A stretch of 64,000 nt of DNA from Alistipes sp. (GTDB lineage: Bacteria > Bacteroidota > Bacteroidia > Bacteroidales > Rikenellaceae), in the NCBI GenBank assembly GCA_017410165.1, contig JAFQRH010000019.1, positions 1 through 64,000 on the forward strand, written 5' to 3'. The notes beneath the pieces are model-generated. The model saw only the letters and a program-made list of their open reading frames with translations, was not told the DNA's origin and ran no database searches. Position 1 is the first letter of the stretch; every line of letters begins with the position of its first letter. This document shows positions 18,262 to 26,802 of the stretch, in pieces. The translations under genes and the position numbers were made by a program.

Positions 18262-21261
18262 CTAAAACGGAAGTCCGAGTCCTGCCGAGACGAACAAACC
18301 CTTTTTGCCGTGTGGTTTATATATCGAGACCGTGACGGCAGTGGTTGCCGCTGCCGGCATACGGAACAGGTTTACGTCGAAGGTGATGTCGCCACCGTAC
18401 GAGAAGAGGTGCTTACGACGGTCGATAAGGTTGGCAATCTCCTGCTTGCCGTCGGCTATGAAGCCCGGATTGTCAAACGATGCGTAGTCGAAACCGATAT
18501 TCAGACGGATACGTTTGAAGTAGAGTATGGTCGGGATGCCGCCCTCCGGATAACACAACGGCAGTTGGTAGTTGACGGAGGTCGAGACGTAGTTCTCGTT
18601 GGCGATGTCGGCTGTTCGGAAACCGCGCGGAATGAGTTGCGACGACTTGAAGGAGAGGGTCGTTGCGAGGTTGTCCGACTCGAAGCCGCCGAGTGTGGTC
18701 TGGTAGAGACCCGTCAGCGTGAGCGAGTGGTGCGGAGCGAAGCCCGGCAGGTAGAGTTTGCCGTAGAGCGAAATAAGGTGGCCGAAGTCGCGGTCGGCAG
18801 GGTTGAGCGCGTAACTGAGTTGCAGCATATGGCCCTGACGCGGCAGAAAATCTTTGTGCGCGAGTTGGCAGACGTTTTGGTACGCTGCGCTGAACTGCAA
18901 CAGGTGCACACCCTCGCGATAGCCGATTTTGGCTATATTGGAGAGTTGTCCGCTCTGAATCATATCGACCATACTGCGTACTCTTGCCACCAAGCCGTTC
19001 GAGTAGTTCCACGCCACGCTCAATCCGACGTATCGCGTGCGATAGCCGAGTTGGAAGTATAGCGGCAGCGATGCCGAGGCGGTTATGTCGTAGTATTTGC
19101 GCAGTGTCGGCTCCTCGGGCAGCACGAGTTCGTATTGGTCGGTCGTCGGGTTTTTGACGTAGGTGTATGCCTGATACATTCGCTGTGTTCCGCCATAGGT
19201 TGCGCTCAAACTCAGATTTACACCCAAACCGTAGTATCGCAACGTGCCCTTATATACCGACCCTTCGTCCTTGTTCCAGCCCCACGTCAAGAAGCCCTCG
19301 GCATTCGAGAGCAACGATTGCGACATCACCGTCACACCGAGGTTGAAGTCGATATTGCCCTCGGTCATTGCAAACGGGTCGTACGAGGCAGGAGCCCACG
19401 AGTGGACGTTGAACAGATGGGTGAATTTCGAGTATCGGCGTGGCTTGTGGTCGAGGATGGTCTTTGCCATCGCCTTGCCCTCGAAGCGTACCGTGTCGAG
19501 ATTCACCACATCCCACCTCTTGCGTGGCGGATTGATGCGATTTATCGGCAGTCGGGATGGCTCCACGCGCAACATATCCTTGCGGTTGAGCGTCTGACGG
19601 GCGAGTTGGTAGCCGTTGCTGTCGTAGGTGGTCATCAGCACCTCACCCTTGTAGGTCGGCATCGGCGAGAATGAGCCGTAGCGCGAGTTGGAGATGCGAT
19701 ACTCCTCGCCCGTGGCAAGGTCGTAGCAATGCACCTCATCCTTGCCCGACTGTATCGAGCCGAAGTACAATACGCCGTCGCGTGCCTGCAAGTCGCTGAT
19801 AGTGATATACGCACCGTCGGTCAGGCGTGTCGTTGTTCCGTCGCGATTGATTCGTCCGAGCCACATACCGTCGTCGTCGGTGGCGATGAAGTAGAGGTGG
19901 CGGCTCTTGTTGTCGTATGCGAGCGAGTGCAACTCTACGCCGAACTCCATCGTGGCGATTGTGCGCGACCCCTTGCGAACGCCGAGCGCAACGGAGTAGG
20001 TGCCGTCGGGGTGATACTCTACCCACGCCAGCGAGTCGCAATCGTCGATGACGGTCGGGAACTGCACGTTGCGGTGGCGGAAGATGGTGCGCGGACGGCG
20101 TTTGTCCAAATCGACATAGCAGAGGCGCGAATTGACCCTCTCCTGATAAATCACACCGCGTCTATACTCGGTCCACCAGATGCGGCCATCCTTCATCGTG
20201 GCACGGGTCGAGATGTTGCCCGTGTGGCAGATGCGGCTCTCTTCGCCCGTCTCGATGTTGGTCTTGACGAGGGCGGTCGGGTGGTCGAGGTCCTCTTTGA
20301 AGGAGATTATGTGACGCTCGCCGAACGGCATCGGATAGCGGTATTGCGTATAACTCTTCTGCGTCGGAGTCGGAATGCGCTCCGAGGTCTCGCACTCTAC
20401 GGGCAGCGTCTCCCAAAAACGGTTCAGGTCGTCGAACGTCTCGCGGAAGAGCGCGTTGGTCGATGTCTGGTAGAATTTTTTGAGTGCGACGGCGGTCGTT
20501 GCAAAGACGTACGGGTTGCGTACGGCGTAGTGCACCACCTTATCCCAGATATTCTCGTTGTATTTCGTGTCGGCATAGGCGGTCACCTGATAGCCGAGGT
20601 GGTAGTGGTCGGGGATATACTCGCGGTACGAGCCACAGAACCACTTATCGCTATTCTTGCGCTCCAATATGCGTCGGCCGAGGGCGCGGTAGTGCATCGT
20701 GAAGGATGGTTGCAGTGCGCGACCGAACGACGACATCGCCGTTTCGGAGAGGACCGCATCGCCCTCCAAACCCCACAGCGGCATAAAGAGCAGACCGATG
20801 GTTTTGCTCTGCTGACCGAGCAGATAACTGAACGCACGCACCCAACCCTGGTCGAGGTTGTTGTATTGGACGGCGTGGCGATATTCGTGTGCGGCGAGTT
20901 GTTTGAGCCAAGGCATCGAGTAGCCCGCAATGGCGGGTGACGAGAGAATCTCGACTCGACGCGGCAGCCACATCACCATACCGTTCGAGCGTGCATTCTC
21001 GGGGTGAATTACAAACGGAATGTTCATCGGCCCGCGACGAAAGCCGAAGCCGATGGATGGCTGAACGGCCTTGACATAGTGCATCATCTCGTAGCCGAGT
21101 GCGGCGGCCGTATCGGGGTAGATGACCGAAATCTTATTGTCCTTGATTTTGTGCCAGCGCATAGACTCCGGATCGGCACCCCACGAGTAGTATTGAGCCG
21201 ACGCCGTGCCGCACGCAAGCAGTGCGACGAGCAGAATGATATGTTTTATGCGCAAGGTCAC
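18262..21261 (-). CDS. Large outer-membrane protein with HEXXH peptidase-like, propeller-like and barrel-like regions
   Basis: A 999-aa exported protein (signal peptide MTLRIKHIILLVALLACGTASA). Residues 125-129 are HEYRH, a zinc-type HEXXH motif, and WGLEGDAV at 163-170 could supply the third ligand Glu166, the pattern of gluzincin-like peptidase MA proteins. Roughly residues 330-590 contain repeated short strands with Asp-rich turns (TEYRRG, YFIATDDDG, LYFGSIQSGKDE), like TolB-type propeller blades. The last 350 residues alternate polar and hydrophobic residues with many Tyr and end in Phe (SAGLGLPF), fitting an outer-membrane barrel. The substrate and role are unknown. It lies 43 bp after the 254-aa protein gene. 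Confidence 0.75.
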   Translation of the reverse strand: MTLRIKHIILLVALLACGTASAQYYSWGADPESMRWHKIKDNKISVIYPDTAAALGYEMMHYVKAVQPSIGFGFRRGPMNIPFVIHPENARSNGMVMWLPRRVEILSSPAIAGYSMPWLKQLAAHEYRHAVQYNNLDQGWVRAFSYLLGQQSKTIGLLFMPLWGLEGDAVLSETAMSSFGRALQPSFTMHYRALGRRILERKNSDKWFCGSYREYIPDHYHLGYQVTAYADTKYNENIWDKVVHYAVRNPYVFATTAVALKKFYQTSTNALFRETFDDLNRFWETLPVECETSERIPTPTQKSYTQYRYPMPFGERHIISFKEDLDHPTALVKTNIETGEESRICHTGNISTRATMKDGRIWWTEYRRGVIYQERVNSRLCYVDLDKRRPRTIFRHRNVQFPTVIDDCDSLAWVEYHPDGTYSVALGVRKGSRTIATMEFGVELHSLAYDNKSRHLYFIATDDDGMWLGRINRDGTTTRLTDGAYITISDLQARDGVLYFGSIQSGKDEVHCYDLATGEEYRISNSRYGSFSPMPTYKGEVLMTTYDSNGYQLARQTLNRKDMLRVEPSRLPINRINPPRKRWDVVNLDTVRFEGKAMAKTILDHKPRRYSKFTHLFNVHSWAPASYDPFAMTEGNIDFNLGVTVMSQSLLSNAEGFLTWGWNKDEGSVYKGTLRYYGLGVNLSLSATYGGTQRMYQAYTYVKNPTTDQYELVLPEEPTLRKYYDITASASLPLYFQLGYRTRYVGLSVAWNYSNGLVARVRSMVDMIQSGQLSNIAKIGYREGVHLLQFSAAYQNVCQLAHKDFLPRQGHMLQLSYALNPADRDFGHLISLYGKLYLPGFAPHHSLTLTGLYQTTLGGFESDNLATTLSFKSSQLIPRGFRTADIANENYVSTSVNYQLPLCYPEGGIPTILYFKRIRLNIGFDYASFDNPGFIADGKQEIANLIDRRKHLFSYGGDITFDVNLFRMPAAATTAVTVSIYKPHGKKGLFVSAGLGLPF

Positions 21262-21304
21262 GTTTCGATTACCCTCCCCTTTGTGCTTCTATTGTGTTGT
21301 CTGT

Positions 21305-22069
21305 CTATTTGTTGTTGTCCGTTGCTGCGGGTTGCTCAAATTGCAAATAACGCCAACCCTGCTCGGTGTAACAACCGATTTTGCCCGCCTTCTTGTCGAA
21401 GTAGAGCGTGCCGACCGGTACGGCATCGGTGTCCAACTGCGAGTTTTTGTAGAATGTGGTTGTCGGCTGACTCTCGAACACTCCGAGTGTAAACGGCACG
21501 AACGAAACAGCCCAACGGCGACCGAAATCGACACCCTCGCAAGCGTCATCCGAGCCGATTTTTACCCAACCGAAGTGGCGTTTCGGCAGATAGAGCCCCT
21601 TTGGCGAATAGACCTGAATGCAGGCGATGTCGGGTGCCTGTTTGCCGATGAGCATCGTCAGACGGCAGGTCTCCGAGCCGTTCCAACCCTCGAAGAGGTG
21701 GCCGCCATCGACAAATGTCGTGTATGGTTTGGAGGTGCTGTTGTTCCAGCGGCCTCGACCACCGCGCACCGAGAGCATCGTGTTGGACTCCAACACACCC
21801 TCGACCGTGTTGTATATCGGTTGCTCCTCGGTATTGAAACCGTAGTTGTAGCGCACATCCTTCCACTTCTCCCACGAGGGATTGACCTCTTGCGCCCTCA
21901 CCACGCGACGCTCCACTTCGCGTTGCAGTTGCTCGACTTGTGCGCACAACGCGGCGACCTGCTCGCGCAGTTGCTCCGTCTCCGCATCGCGCTTGTTTCG
22001 CTTTTGTGCTTGCGCCGAGAGTGGCACTGCCACAATAATTGCCAACAATATGATGATAAGTCGCTTCAT
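21305..22069 (-). CDS. Secreted protein of unknown function with coiled coil
   Basis: A 254-aa product with a signal peptide (MKRLIIILLAIIVAVPLSAQA). Residues 25-57 form a short charged coiled coil (TEQLREQVAALCAQVEQLQREVERR). The rest is rich in Gly, Trp and aromatic residues (VRGGRGRWNNS; GWNGSETCRL; KRHFGWVKIG) and may be a beta sandwich. Cysteines at C132 and C150 region could form a disulfide. I do not recognise the family. It probably shares a transcript with the downstream 999-aa protein. The leader contains the 11-bp repeat array. Confidence 0.75.
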   Translation of the reverse strand: MKRLIIILLAIIVAVPLSAQAQKRNKRDAETEQLREQVAALCAQVEQLQREVERRVVRAQEVNPSWEKWKDVRYNYGFNTEEQPIYNTVEGVLESNTMLSVRGGRGRWNNSTSKPYTTFVDGGHLFEGWNGSETCRLTMLIGKQAPDIACIQVYSPKGLYLPKRHFGWVKIGSDDACEGVDFGRRWAVSFVPFTLGVFESQPTTTFYKNSQLDTDAVPVGTLYFDKKAGKIGCYTEQGWRYLQFEQPAATDNNK

Positions 22070-22101
22070 TGCTACCTCCTTTTTCTCTTTACACTTTGTT
22101 C

Positions 22102-22179
22102 GTTCCTCTTCCGTTCCTTTTCCGTTCCTTTTCCGTTCCTCTTCCGTTCCTCTTCCGTTCCTCTTCCGTTCCTTTTTCC
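22102..22179. repeat. Tandem repeat, 7 copies of an 11-bp unit
   Basis: Seven units of GTTCCTYTTCC follow in register, the last with one extra T. The minus (transcribed) strand is purine-rich, GGAARAGGAAC. From 22180 to 22330 the spacer continues as irregular CT/CAC-rich sequence such as CTCTCTCCACACTTC, repeated with variations. The whole 266-bp interval between the SUI1 gene and the 254-aa secreted gene has no gene of its own. Confidence 0.93.
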
Positions 22180-22335
22180 TATTCCTCTCCTTTTATTTTG
22201 TCTCCTCACTTCTATCTCCACACTCCTCTCTCCACACTCCACACTTGCGCACTTCTCACTCCTTGCCCCTCGCTCCACACTTCTCTCTCCACACTTCGAT
22301 TTCCTCACTCGTGCACTCTTTGCTAGCCCCCTCCC

Positions 22336-22674
22336 TTAGACCTTTTTGGTTTTGGTGTAGCCGTCGGCGAGCAGCAGCTCCGTTACGCGGTCGCGGTGGT
22401 CGCCCTGAATGATGATTTCGCCATCCTTTGCCGAGCCGCCGACCCCGATTCGCTGTTTAAGTCGCTTGCCGAGCGCAGCCAAATCGTCGTCACTGCCGAC
22501 AAAGCCGCGCACGATGGTCGCCACCTTGCCTGCTCGGCCGTGTGTGTCGCGCCAAACGCGTAAAATCTGCTTGTCGGGTGCGAGCGTCGATGCCTGCTCC
22601 GGCTCGCCATTGTCGTATTTGAAATCGGGATTTGTCGAATAGACCACACCCAATCGCTCTTTCCAATCTGCCAT
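22336..22674 (-). CDS. SUI1/eIF1-like translation factor (YciH family)
   Basis: A 112-aa protein whose second half is the SUI1 domain: LRVWRDTHGRAGKVATIVRGF, then LKQRIGVGGSAKDGEIIIQGDH and a C-terminal LLLADGYTKTKKV. Eukaryotic eIF1 checks start codons; bacterial YciH acts on the 30S subunit in an initiation-fidelity or stress role, but its task in Bacteroidota is not settled. The N-terminal 35 residues are an unstructured lead. It is read divergently from the DUF4435 gene. Confidence 0.92.
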   Translation of the reverse strand: MADWKERLGVVYSTNPDFKYDNGEPEQASTLAPDKQILRVWRDTHGRAGKVATIVRGFVGSDDDLAALGKRLKQRIGVGGSAKDGEIIIQGDHRDRVTELLLADGYTKTKKV

Positions 22675-22725
22675 ACGAGGAGTTCGTTTTGTCGCTGTTA
22701 ATGTTTATAACATTAATAATACGTG

Positions 22726-22733
22726 CAAAGGTA
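22726..22733 (-). promoter_or_regulatory. Putative -7 element (TACCTTTG) for SUI1 gene
   Basis: TACCTTTG on the minus strand, 52 bp before the start codon. The sequence 20 bp upstream (TTTTAC) is a weak -33. It is divergent from the promoter at 22742-22773, the two overlapping in one short intergenic segment. Confidence 0.5.
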
Positions 22734-22741
22734 GCGTTTAT

Positions 22742-22773
22742 TTTGTAAAATTGAGGATATTTGGCTATATTTG
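22742..22773 (+). promoter_or_regulatory. Promoter of the DUF4435 gene
   Basis: TTTG (22742-22745), 20 bp, then TATATTTG (22766-22773): a full -33/-7 match. The start point would be near 22780 with a leader of about 55 nt. Confidence 0.7.
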
Positions 22774-22834
22774 TTGATGGTTTTTGCCGATGGGTGGTAA
22801 AAATTGTCGAAAAAGCGGGTAAAAATGTAACAAA

Positions 22835-23905
22835 ATGGGACGAAAAGAGGAGCGTGCGGCACGTCGCCGCCAAGAGTTGATAGAGAAGATGCGTTCGCGG
22901 GCGTTGCGTTCGGGTAAGGTCGATTTGGCGACGCTGCCCGAGCCGTTGCGCATTGAGGATGGCAAACGTCTGGTGAGGGTGTTTGTCGAGGGGTATGAGG
23001 ATGTGGCGTTTTGGCGCGGAATCTTCGACCACTTCACCAATCCCTACCTGCGATTCGAGATTTCGGTGCCGACGCGCGAGGATTTGCCGAAAGGCAAAAA
23101 GGTGCTGCTCAAAGCCGCCGACCGCGCCTGCGAGGATATGTTGCTGTGTATGGATTCGGACTTCGATTATCTGCTTGCGGCCGAGGATGCGACCTCGCAG
23201 ATGATATGCTCGTCGCCATATATGTTCCACACGTACGCCTACGCAACGGAGAACTACCTCTGCTACGCGCCGTCGCTGCATAACGTCTGTGTGAAGGCGA
23301 CCAAAAACGATACGCGCATATTCGATTTCGAGCAATTTATGGCCGACTACTCCCGCACAATCTATCCGCTGTTTTTGTGGTACGTCTATTCGGCGAGCAA
23401 GCATACCGAGAATGTCTTTACACTGCTCGAATTCAAATCGACCGTGCGATTGGGCTACCTCGATTTGGAGCGCAACGGAGCCAATACAATTGCGTGGTTG
23501 GCGCGCCACGTCGAGCAGCGCGAACACTCGCTGTGCGAACTCTATCCGGAGATGGCGAAGGATATGCCGCGCTTTGCCGAATATCTGCGCACGAAGGGTG
23601 TCGAGCCGGATGTGACCTATCTGTTTATGCACGGCCATACGCTGATGGATAACGTAGTGATGGTGGTACTTGGTGGCGTGTGCGAAAAATTGCGCCAGAT
23701 GTCGATAGCCAAGATTGTCGCCTGCTCGAAGGAGGGCGTTGCTCTGAAAAACGAGATGAGCAACTATACCAACTCGTTGCGCTCGATACGCGACGTGCTG
23801 CTCGATAACGAGAACTATACGTCGTGCCCGCTCTACAAGTCGTTGAAGGCGGACATTCAGCGATATATCGATTCGACTATCGCAAAACATATCGACGGAC
23901 AATAG
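22835..23905 (+). CDS. DUF4435 TOPRIM-like protein
   Basis: A 356-aa soluble protein with a basic N-terminus (MGRKEERAARRRQELIEKMR). Residues 47-60, RVFVEGYEDVAFW, hold a conserved Glu, and LCMDSDFDYL (residues 104-113) gives the DxD pair of a TOPRIM-like metal site, the arrangement seen in DUF4435 and OLD-type nucleases. The rest is mostly helical with CYAP and HGHTLMDN segments. DUF4435 proteins often accompany ABC ATPases in defence islands, but here no ATPase partner is adjacent. It has its own promoter and stands alone. Nuclease activity is inference. Confidence 0.8.
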   Translation: MGRKEERAARRRQELIEKMRSRALRSGKVDLATLPEPLRIEDGKRLVRVFVEGYEDVAFWRGIFDHFTNPYLRFEISVPTREDLPKGKKVLLKAADRACEDMLLCMDSDFDYLLAAEDATSQMICSSPYMFHTYAYATENYLCYAPSLHNVCVKATKNDTRIFDFEQFMADYSRTIYPLFLWYVYSASKHTENVFTLLEFKSTVRLGYLDLERNGANTIAWLARHVEQREHSLCELYPEMAKDMPRFAEYLRTKGVEPDVTYLFMHGHTLMDNVVMVVLGGVCEKLRQMSIAKIVACSKEGVALKNEMSNYTNSLRSIRDVLLDNENYTSCPLYKSLKADIQRYIDSTIAKHIDGQ

Positions 23906-23927
23906 TGCGAGTTTTCAAAAAATGTCG

Positions 23928-23935
23928 TATATTTG
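23928..23935 (+). promoter_or_regulatory. Putative -7 element (TATATTTG) for small secreted ORF
   Basis: TATATTTG matches TAnnTTTG, 119 bp before the ORF at 24054. No TTTG lies 19-21 bp upstream. The predicted leader of about 110 nt contains the long dyad at 23953-24037. Confidence 0.4.
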
Positions 23936-23952
23936 TCCTCGTTTGAAAAATA

Positions 23953-24037
23953 AGAAGTCGTTTGAATTTGTTTGCTAAATTAGTTTATAGTTGTAAATAG
24001 CATAAAATAACTATATAAAAAATTTCAAGCAACTTCT
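23953..24037 (+). promoter_or_regulatory. Long-range hairpin in leader of small ORF
   Basis: AGAAGTCGTTTGAATTT (23953-23969) can pair with AAATTTCAAGCAACTTCT (24020-24037) over about 15 bp with one mismatch and one G-U pair, closing a 50-nt AT-rich loop. The start codon follows 17 bases after the stem. It could be a regulatory leader structure or a terminator of an attenuator, though no T-run follows. Confidence 0.45.
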
Positions 24038-24053
24038 AAATAGACACTGAAAA

Positions 24054-24443
24054 ATGCGCTTGTTCGTACATCGACTCTTGGTGGTGCTTATCGGCTCGCT
24101 CTGCTGCTTGGCGGCGGAGGGTGTTTCGTTTGCCGATAGGGTAGATGTTGCGGGCGATGGCGAGCCGCGAGAGTGCGGAGTGCTTGCGAGCGAATATGCT
24201 TGTCAGGTGGCTTGCGCTCATCGCGACAACTCCTCTGCCGAGCGAGTCGCGCAGGTGCGTGTTCCGGTGTCGAATGTCTCGGGTGTAAGTGTGCGACAGC
24301 CCGCACCTCGCAATGTGTGTGGTGCCGAGCCGATACGCGGTGCGGCATCGGGCGTAGGTTACACGCTGCACACCCATCTTTATCGTTTGAGCCAACGGGC
24401 GGTGGATTACTATATCTACACGCTCTGTGTGTTGCGATTGTGA
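24054..24443 (+). CDS. Putative small secreted protein
   Basis: A 129-aa ORF beginning MRLFVHRLLVVLIGSLCCLAA, a good signal peptide. The remainder is Cys-, Arg- and Val-rich and ends LSQRAVDYYIYTLCVLRL. I do not recognise the family. The signal peptide, a promoter-like element upstream and the structured leader argue for a real gene; the base composition is permissive for chance frames, so this is not certain. It would be exported to the periplasm or beyond. Confidence 0.5.
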   Translation: MRLFVHRLLVVLIGSLCCLAAEGVSFADRVDVAGDGEPRECGVLASEYACQVACAHRDNSSAERVAQVRVPVSNVSGVSVRQPAPRNVCGAEPIRGAASGVGYTLHTHLYRLSQRAVDYYIYTLCVLRL

Positions 24444-24496
24444 AAAGCGGCTGAAAAGGTGATTTTGACGTCGCTTGCCCTTAAAAACTCATTTAC

Positions 24497-24522
24497 GCCG
24501 AGTAAACTCCGTTTTTGCGGGC
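24497..24522 (+). repeat. Short dispersed intergenic repeat, copy 2
   Basis: Shares GCCGAGTAAACT, the T-run and CGGGC with bases 1-26. The surrounding spacer 24444-24665 also has GAAAAGCGGCT twice (near 24440 and 24581), so it may be built from small repeated pieces. No gene is seen in this spacer. Confidence 0.4.
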
Positions 24523-24665
24523 ATCGCACTCCTAAAAATCCCTCATTTCTGCCACTTTCTGAATCTTTGTGTTGGGATTTAAGAAAAGCGGCTTGACCAA
24601 AACACATAATTCGCATAATTCACATAAATCAACACACTTTTCAAAACTTAAACGATACTTAAAAA

Positions 24666-25166
24666 ATGAATAAAATAAAGTTTTGCGAGGCGTTGTATGC
24701 TTCGTGCGACGGTGTGGTAGTATGCCGTCGAAAATCGCTCCTTATTCCGGTTCTTTTGGTAATTGCAGGTGCACTACTCTTCGCTGCGGGCTCGTTCATC
24801 GGCGAGGATGGCGAGATGGTCGATTTGCGCTCGTCGTTGGTGATGGCGGGCATCGTTACGGCGGTTGCCGGTGCGGTCTATTTGCTCTTCCGCTTGGCGG
24901 GCAAAGGAGAGCCATACCACAAGGCGAAGCACGCATTCTTGCGTAGCGATGTACTCTCGTTCGACCGTGCGCAGCGCGACAAGGTGATGGCGGCCATCGA
25001 GAAGGGCGACTACGATGCGTTGGTTAAACTTCCGCGCCGTGATGTCTCGGCTTTGGCGGTTTTGGCGTACGCTTTGCCTGATGGTACGTTTGCAGCGGTG
25101 CAGGCCTTCGAGTATGCGGAGTTGGAGTATCGTCCGATTTGCGGCGTGAAGATTCTGACAAAGTAG
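24666..25166 (+). CDS. Membrane protein of unknown function, two helices
   Basis: A 166-aa product. Two hydrophobic segments (about residues 24-44 and 57-77, LLIPVLLVIAGALLFAAGSFI and MAGIVTAVAGAVYLLF) form a hairpin in the inner membrane with a short Asp/Glu-rich loop (GEDGEMVD). The last 85 residues are soluble and cytosolic or periplasmic. I do not recognise the family. It lies 58 bp before the antiporter gene on the same strand and may be co-transcribed, which could mean a helper role, but that is only context. Confidence 0.75.
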   Translation: MNKIKFCEALYASCDGVVVCRRKSLLIPVLLVIAGALLFAAGSFIGEDGEMVDLRSSLVMAGIVTAVAGAVYLLFRLAGKGEPYHKAKHAFLRSDVLSFDRAQRDKVMAAIEKGDYDALVKLPRRDVSALAVLAYALPDGTFAAVQAFEYAELEYRPICGVKILTK

Positions 25167-25224
25167 CACGCTGCCGGTAGCATCCGGACGAGGGTTAGGT
25201 TAGTGATAAAATGGATAAAAAGAG

Positions 25225-26718
25225 ATGAATATTACGACAGAAAATTTTCTGCTCATTGGAGCAATATTGCTGTTCAGTGCCGTAGCGGCGGGTAAATTTG
25301 CCTACCGCTTCGGTGCTCCGGCACTGTTGCTGTTCCTCGGAGTGGGTCTGTTCTTCGGCTACGATATTCTATCGTTCAATTCGCCGGAGCTGACGCAGTT
25401 TATCGGTATGCTCGCGCTCTGTATCATCCTCTTCTCGGGTGGTATGGATACGAAATTCTCCGAGATACGCGCCGTGCTTGCGCCCGGATTGGTGCTCTCG
25501 ACGGTTGGTGTATTGCTGACGGCGGTAATTGTGGCGGGCTTTGTCTATTTCGTGTCGCCGTGGGCCGGCGTGGCGTTGTCGTTCCCGACAGCGTTGTTGC
25601 TCGCTTCGACAATGTCTTCGACCGACTCGGCATCCGTGTTCTCGATTTTGCGAAGCAAAAAACAGGGCTTGCGCGAGAATCTGCGACCAATGTTGGAGTT
25701 GGAGAGCGGCTCGAATGACCCGATGGCATACGTGCTTGTGATTCTGCTTGTTGCGCTGCTGTCGCCTACGCAGGACGCGATAGGAACGGGTGCGAGTATC
25801 GTCCTCTTTATCGTGCAGATGGCTCTCGGCGCGCTGCTCGGATTCCTGTTGGGTAAGGCGGCAGTCTGGTCGATAAACAAAATCAATATCAGCAACGCAT
25901 CGCTCTACTCGGTATTGTTGCTGGCGTTCGTGTTCTTTACATTCTCATTCACGTCGCTCATCAACGGCAACGGTTATCTGGCGGTCTATATCGCGGGTCT
26001 GGTAGTCGGCAACCATAAGATTGTCCACAAACGTACGCTCGTCACCTTCTTCGATGGTGTGACGTGGCTCGTGCAGATTATTATGTTCATAATGCTCGGT
26101 CTGCTGGTCGATGTACGCGCACTGCTCGAACCGCATACGCTGCTGCTCGGTCTGGGTGTGGCGATGTTTATGATGTTCATTGCTCGTCCGATGGCGGTCT
26201 TTGCCTGCCTTGCACCGTTTAGAAAATATACCTTCAAGGCGCGTTGCTACGTGGCTTGGGTTGGTCTGCGTGGTGCGGTGCCGATTATCTTCGCGACCTA
26301 TCCGCTGGTCGAGGGTATCGAACACGCCGAACTGATTTTCAACGTGGTCTTCATTGTGACGATTATCTCGCTGGTCGTGCAGGGTACGACCGTGAGCGGT
26401 GCGGCGAACGCCTTTGGTGTGGCCTTCTCCGAGCGCGAGAGCTCGTTCGGCGATGCTTTGCAGGATAGGATGAAGTCGGCATTTACGGAGGTTGAGGTGA
26501 ACGAGCAGATGCTCTCGTCGGGCAATACGTTGAGTCGTATCACGTTGCCGGACAATACGTTGGTGATTATGGTGTGTCGCGATGGCGACTACTTTGTACC
26601 ACAGGGGCGCACCGAGTTGCGACGTGGCGACAAGTTGCTGATACTCTCCGACCGCAACGACGAGTTGCAGGCGCATTACGAGGAGTTGGGCTTGGATGAG
26701 GTGATAAAGTTTCAGTAG
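25225..26718 (+). CDS. Potassium/proton antiporter, NhaP2/CvrA type
   Basis: A 497-aa CPA1-type antiporter. The first 390 residues form about twelve helices with family features such as LFSGGMDTKFSEIR and the conserved acidic segment STMSSTDSASVFSIL, and LELESGSNDPMAYVL for ion exchange. After residue 400 a soluble RCK_C/TrkA_C domain (SRITLPDNTLVIMVCRDG; FVPQGRTELRRGDKLLILS) probably binds a regulatory ligand. The protein would exchange cytosolic K+ (or Na+) for H+. A convergent terminator separates it from the response regulator. Confidence 0.92.
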   Translation: MNITTENFLLIGAILLFSAVAAGKFAYRFGAPALLLFLGVGLFFGYDILSFNSPELTQFIGMLALCIILFSGGMDTKFSEIRAVLAPGLVLSTVGVLLTAVIVAGFVYFVSPWAGVALSFPTALLLASTMSSTDSASVFSILRSKKQGLRENLRPMLELESGSNDPMAYVLVILLVALLSPTQDAIGTGASIVLFIVQMALGALLGFLLGKAAVWSINKINISNASLYSVLLLAFVFFTFSFTSLINGNGYLAVYIAGLVVGNHKIVHKRTLVTFFDGVTWLVQIIMFIMLGLLVDVRALLEPHTLLLGLGVAMFMMFIARPMAVFACLAPFRKYTFKARCYVAWVGLRGAVPIIFATYPLVEGIEHAELIFNVVFIVTIISLVVQGTTVSGAANAFGVAFSERESSFGDALQDRMKSAFTEVEVNEQMLSSGNTLSRITLPDNTLVIMVCRDGDYFVPQGRTELRRGDKLLILSDRNDELQAHYEELGLDEVIKFQ

Positions 26719-26739
26719 CGGTTTGACGCGATAATAAAT

Positions 26740-26784
26740 CGAGGGGCTGTCGTGACGAAAATGTCGGACAACCCCTCGGTTTTT
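26740..26784. terminator. Terminator between antiporter and response regulator
   Basis: CGAGGGGCTGTC (26740-26751) pairs with GACAACCCCTCG (26767-26778) with one mismatch, and a T-run follows at 26780-26784. It serves the plus-strand antiporter gene. On the minus strand the U-run is weak. Confidence 0.75.
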
Positions 26785-26802
26785 GTTTGCGTGCAGGGCG
26801 CG

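Noticed and set aside
22835..26718. A phage-defence island formed by DUF4435, a small secreted ORF, a membrane protein and an antiporter
   Set aside because: Only the DUF4435 protein has any link to defence; the antiporter is a common housekeeping family, and no ATPase, reverse transcriptase, restriction or toxin gene is present.
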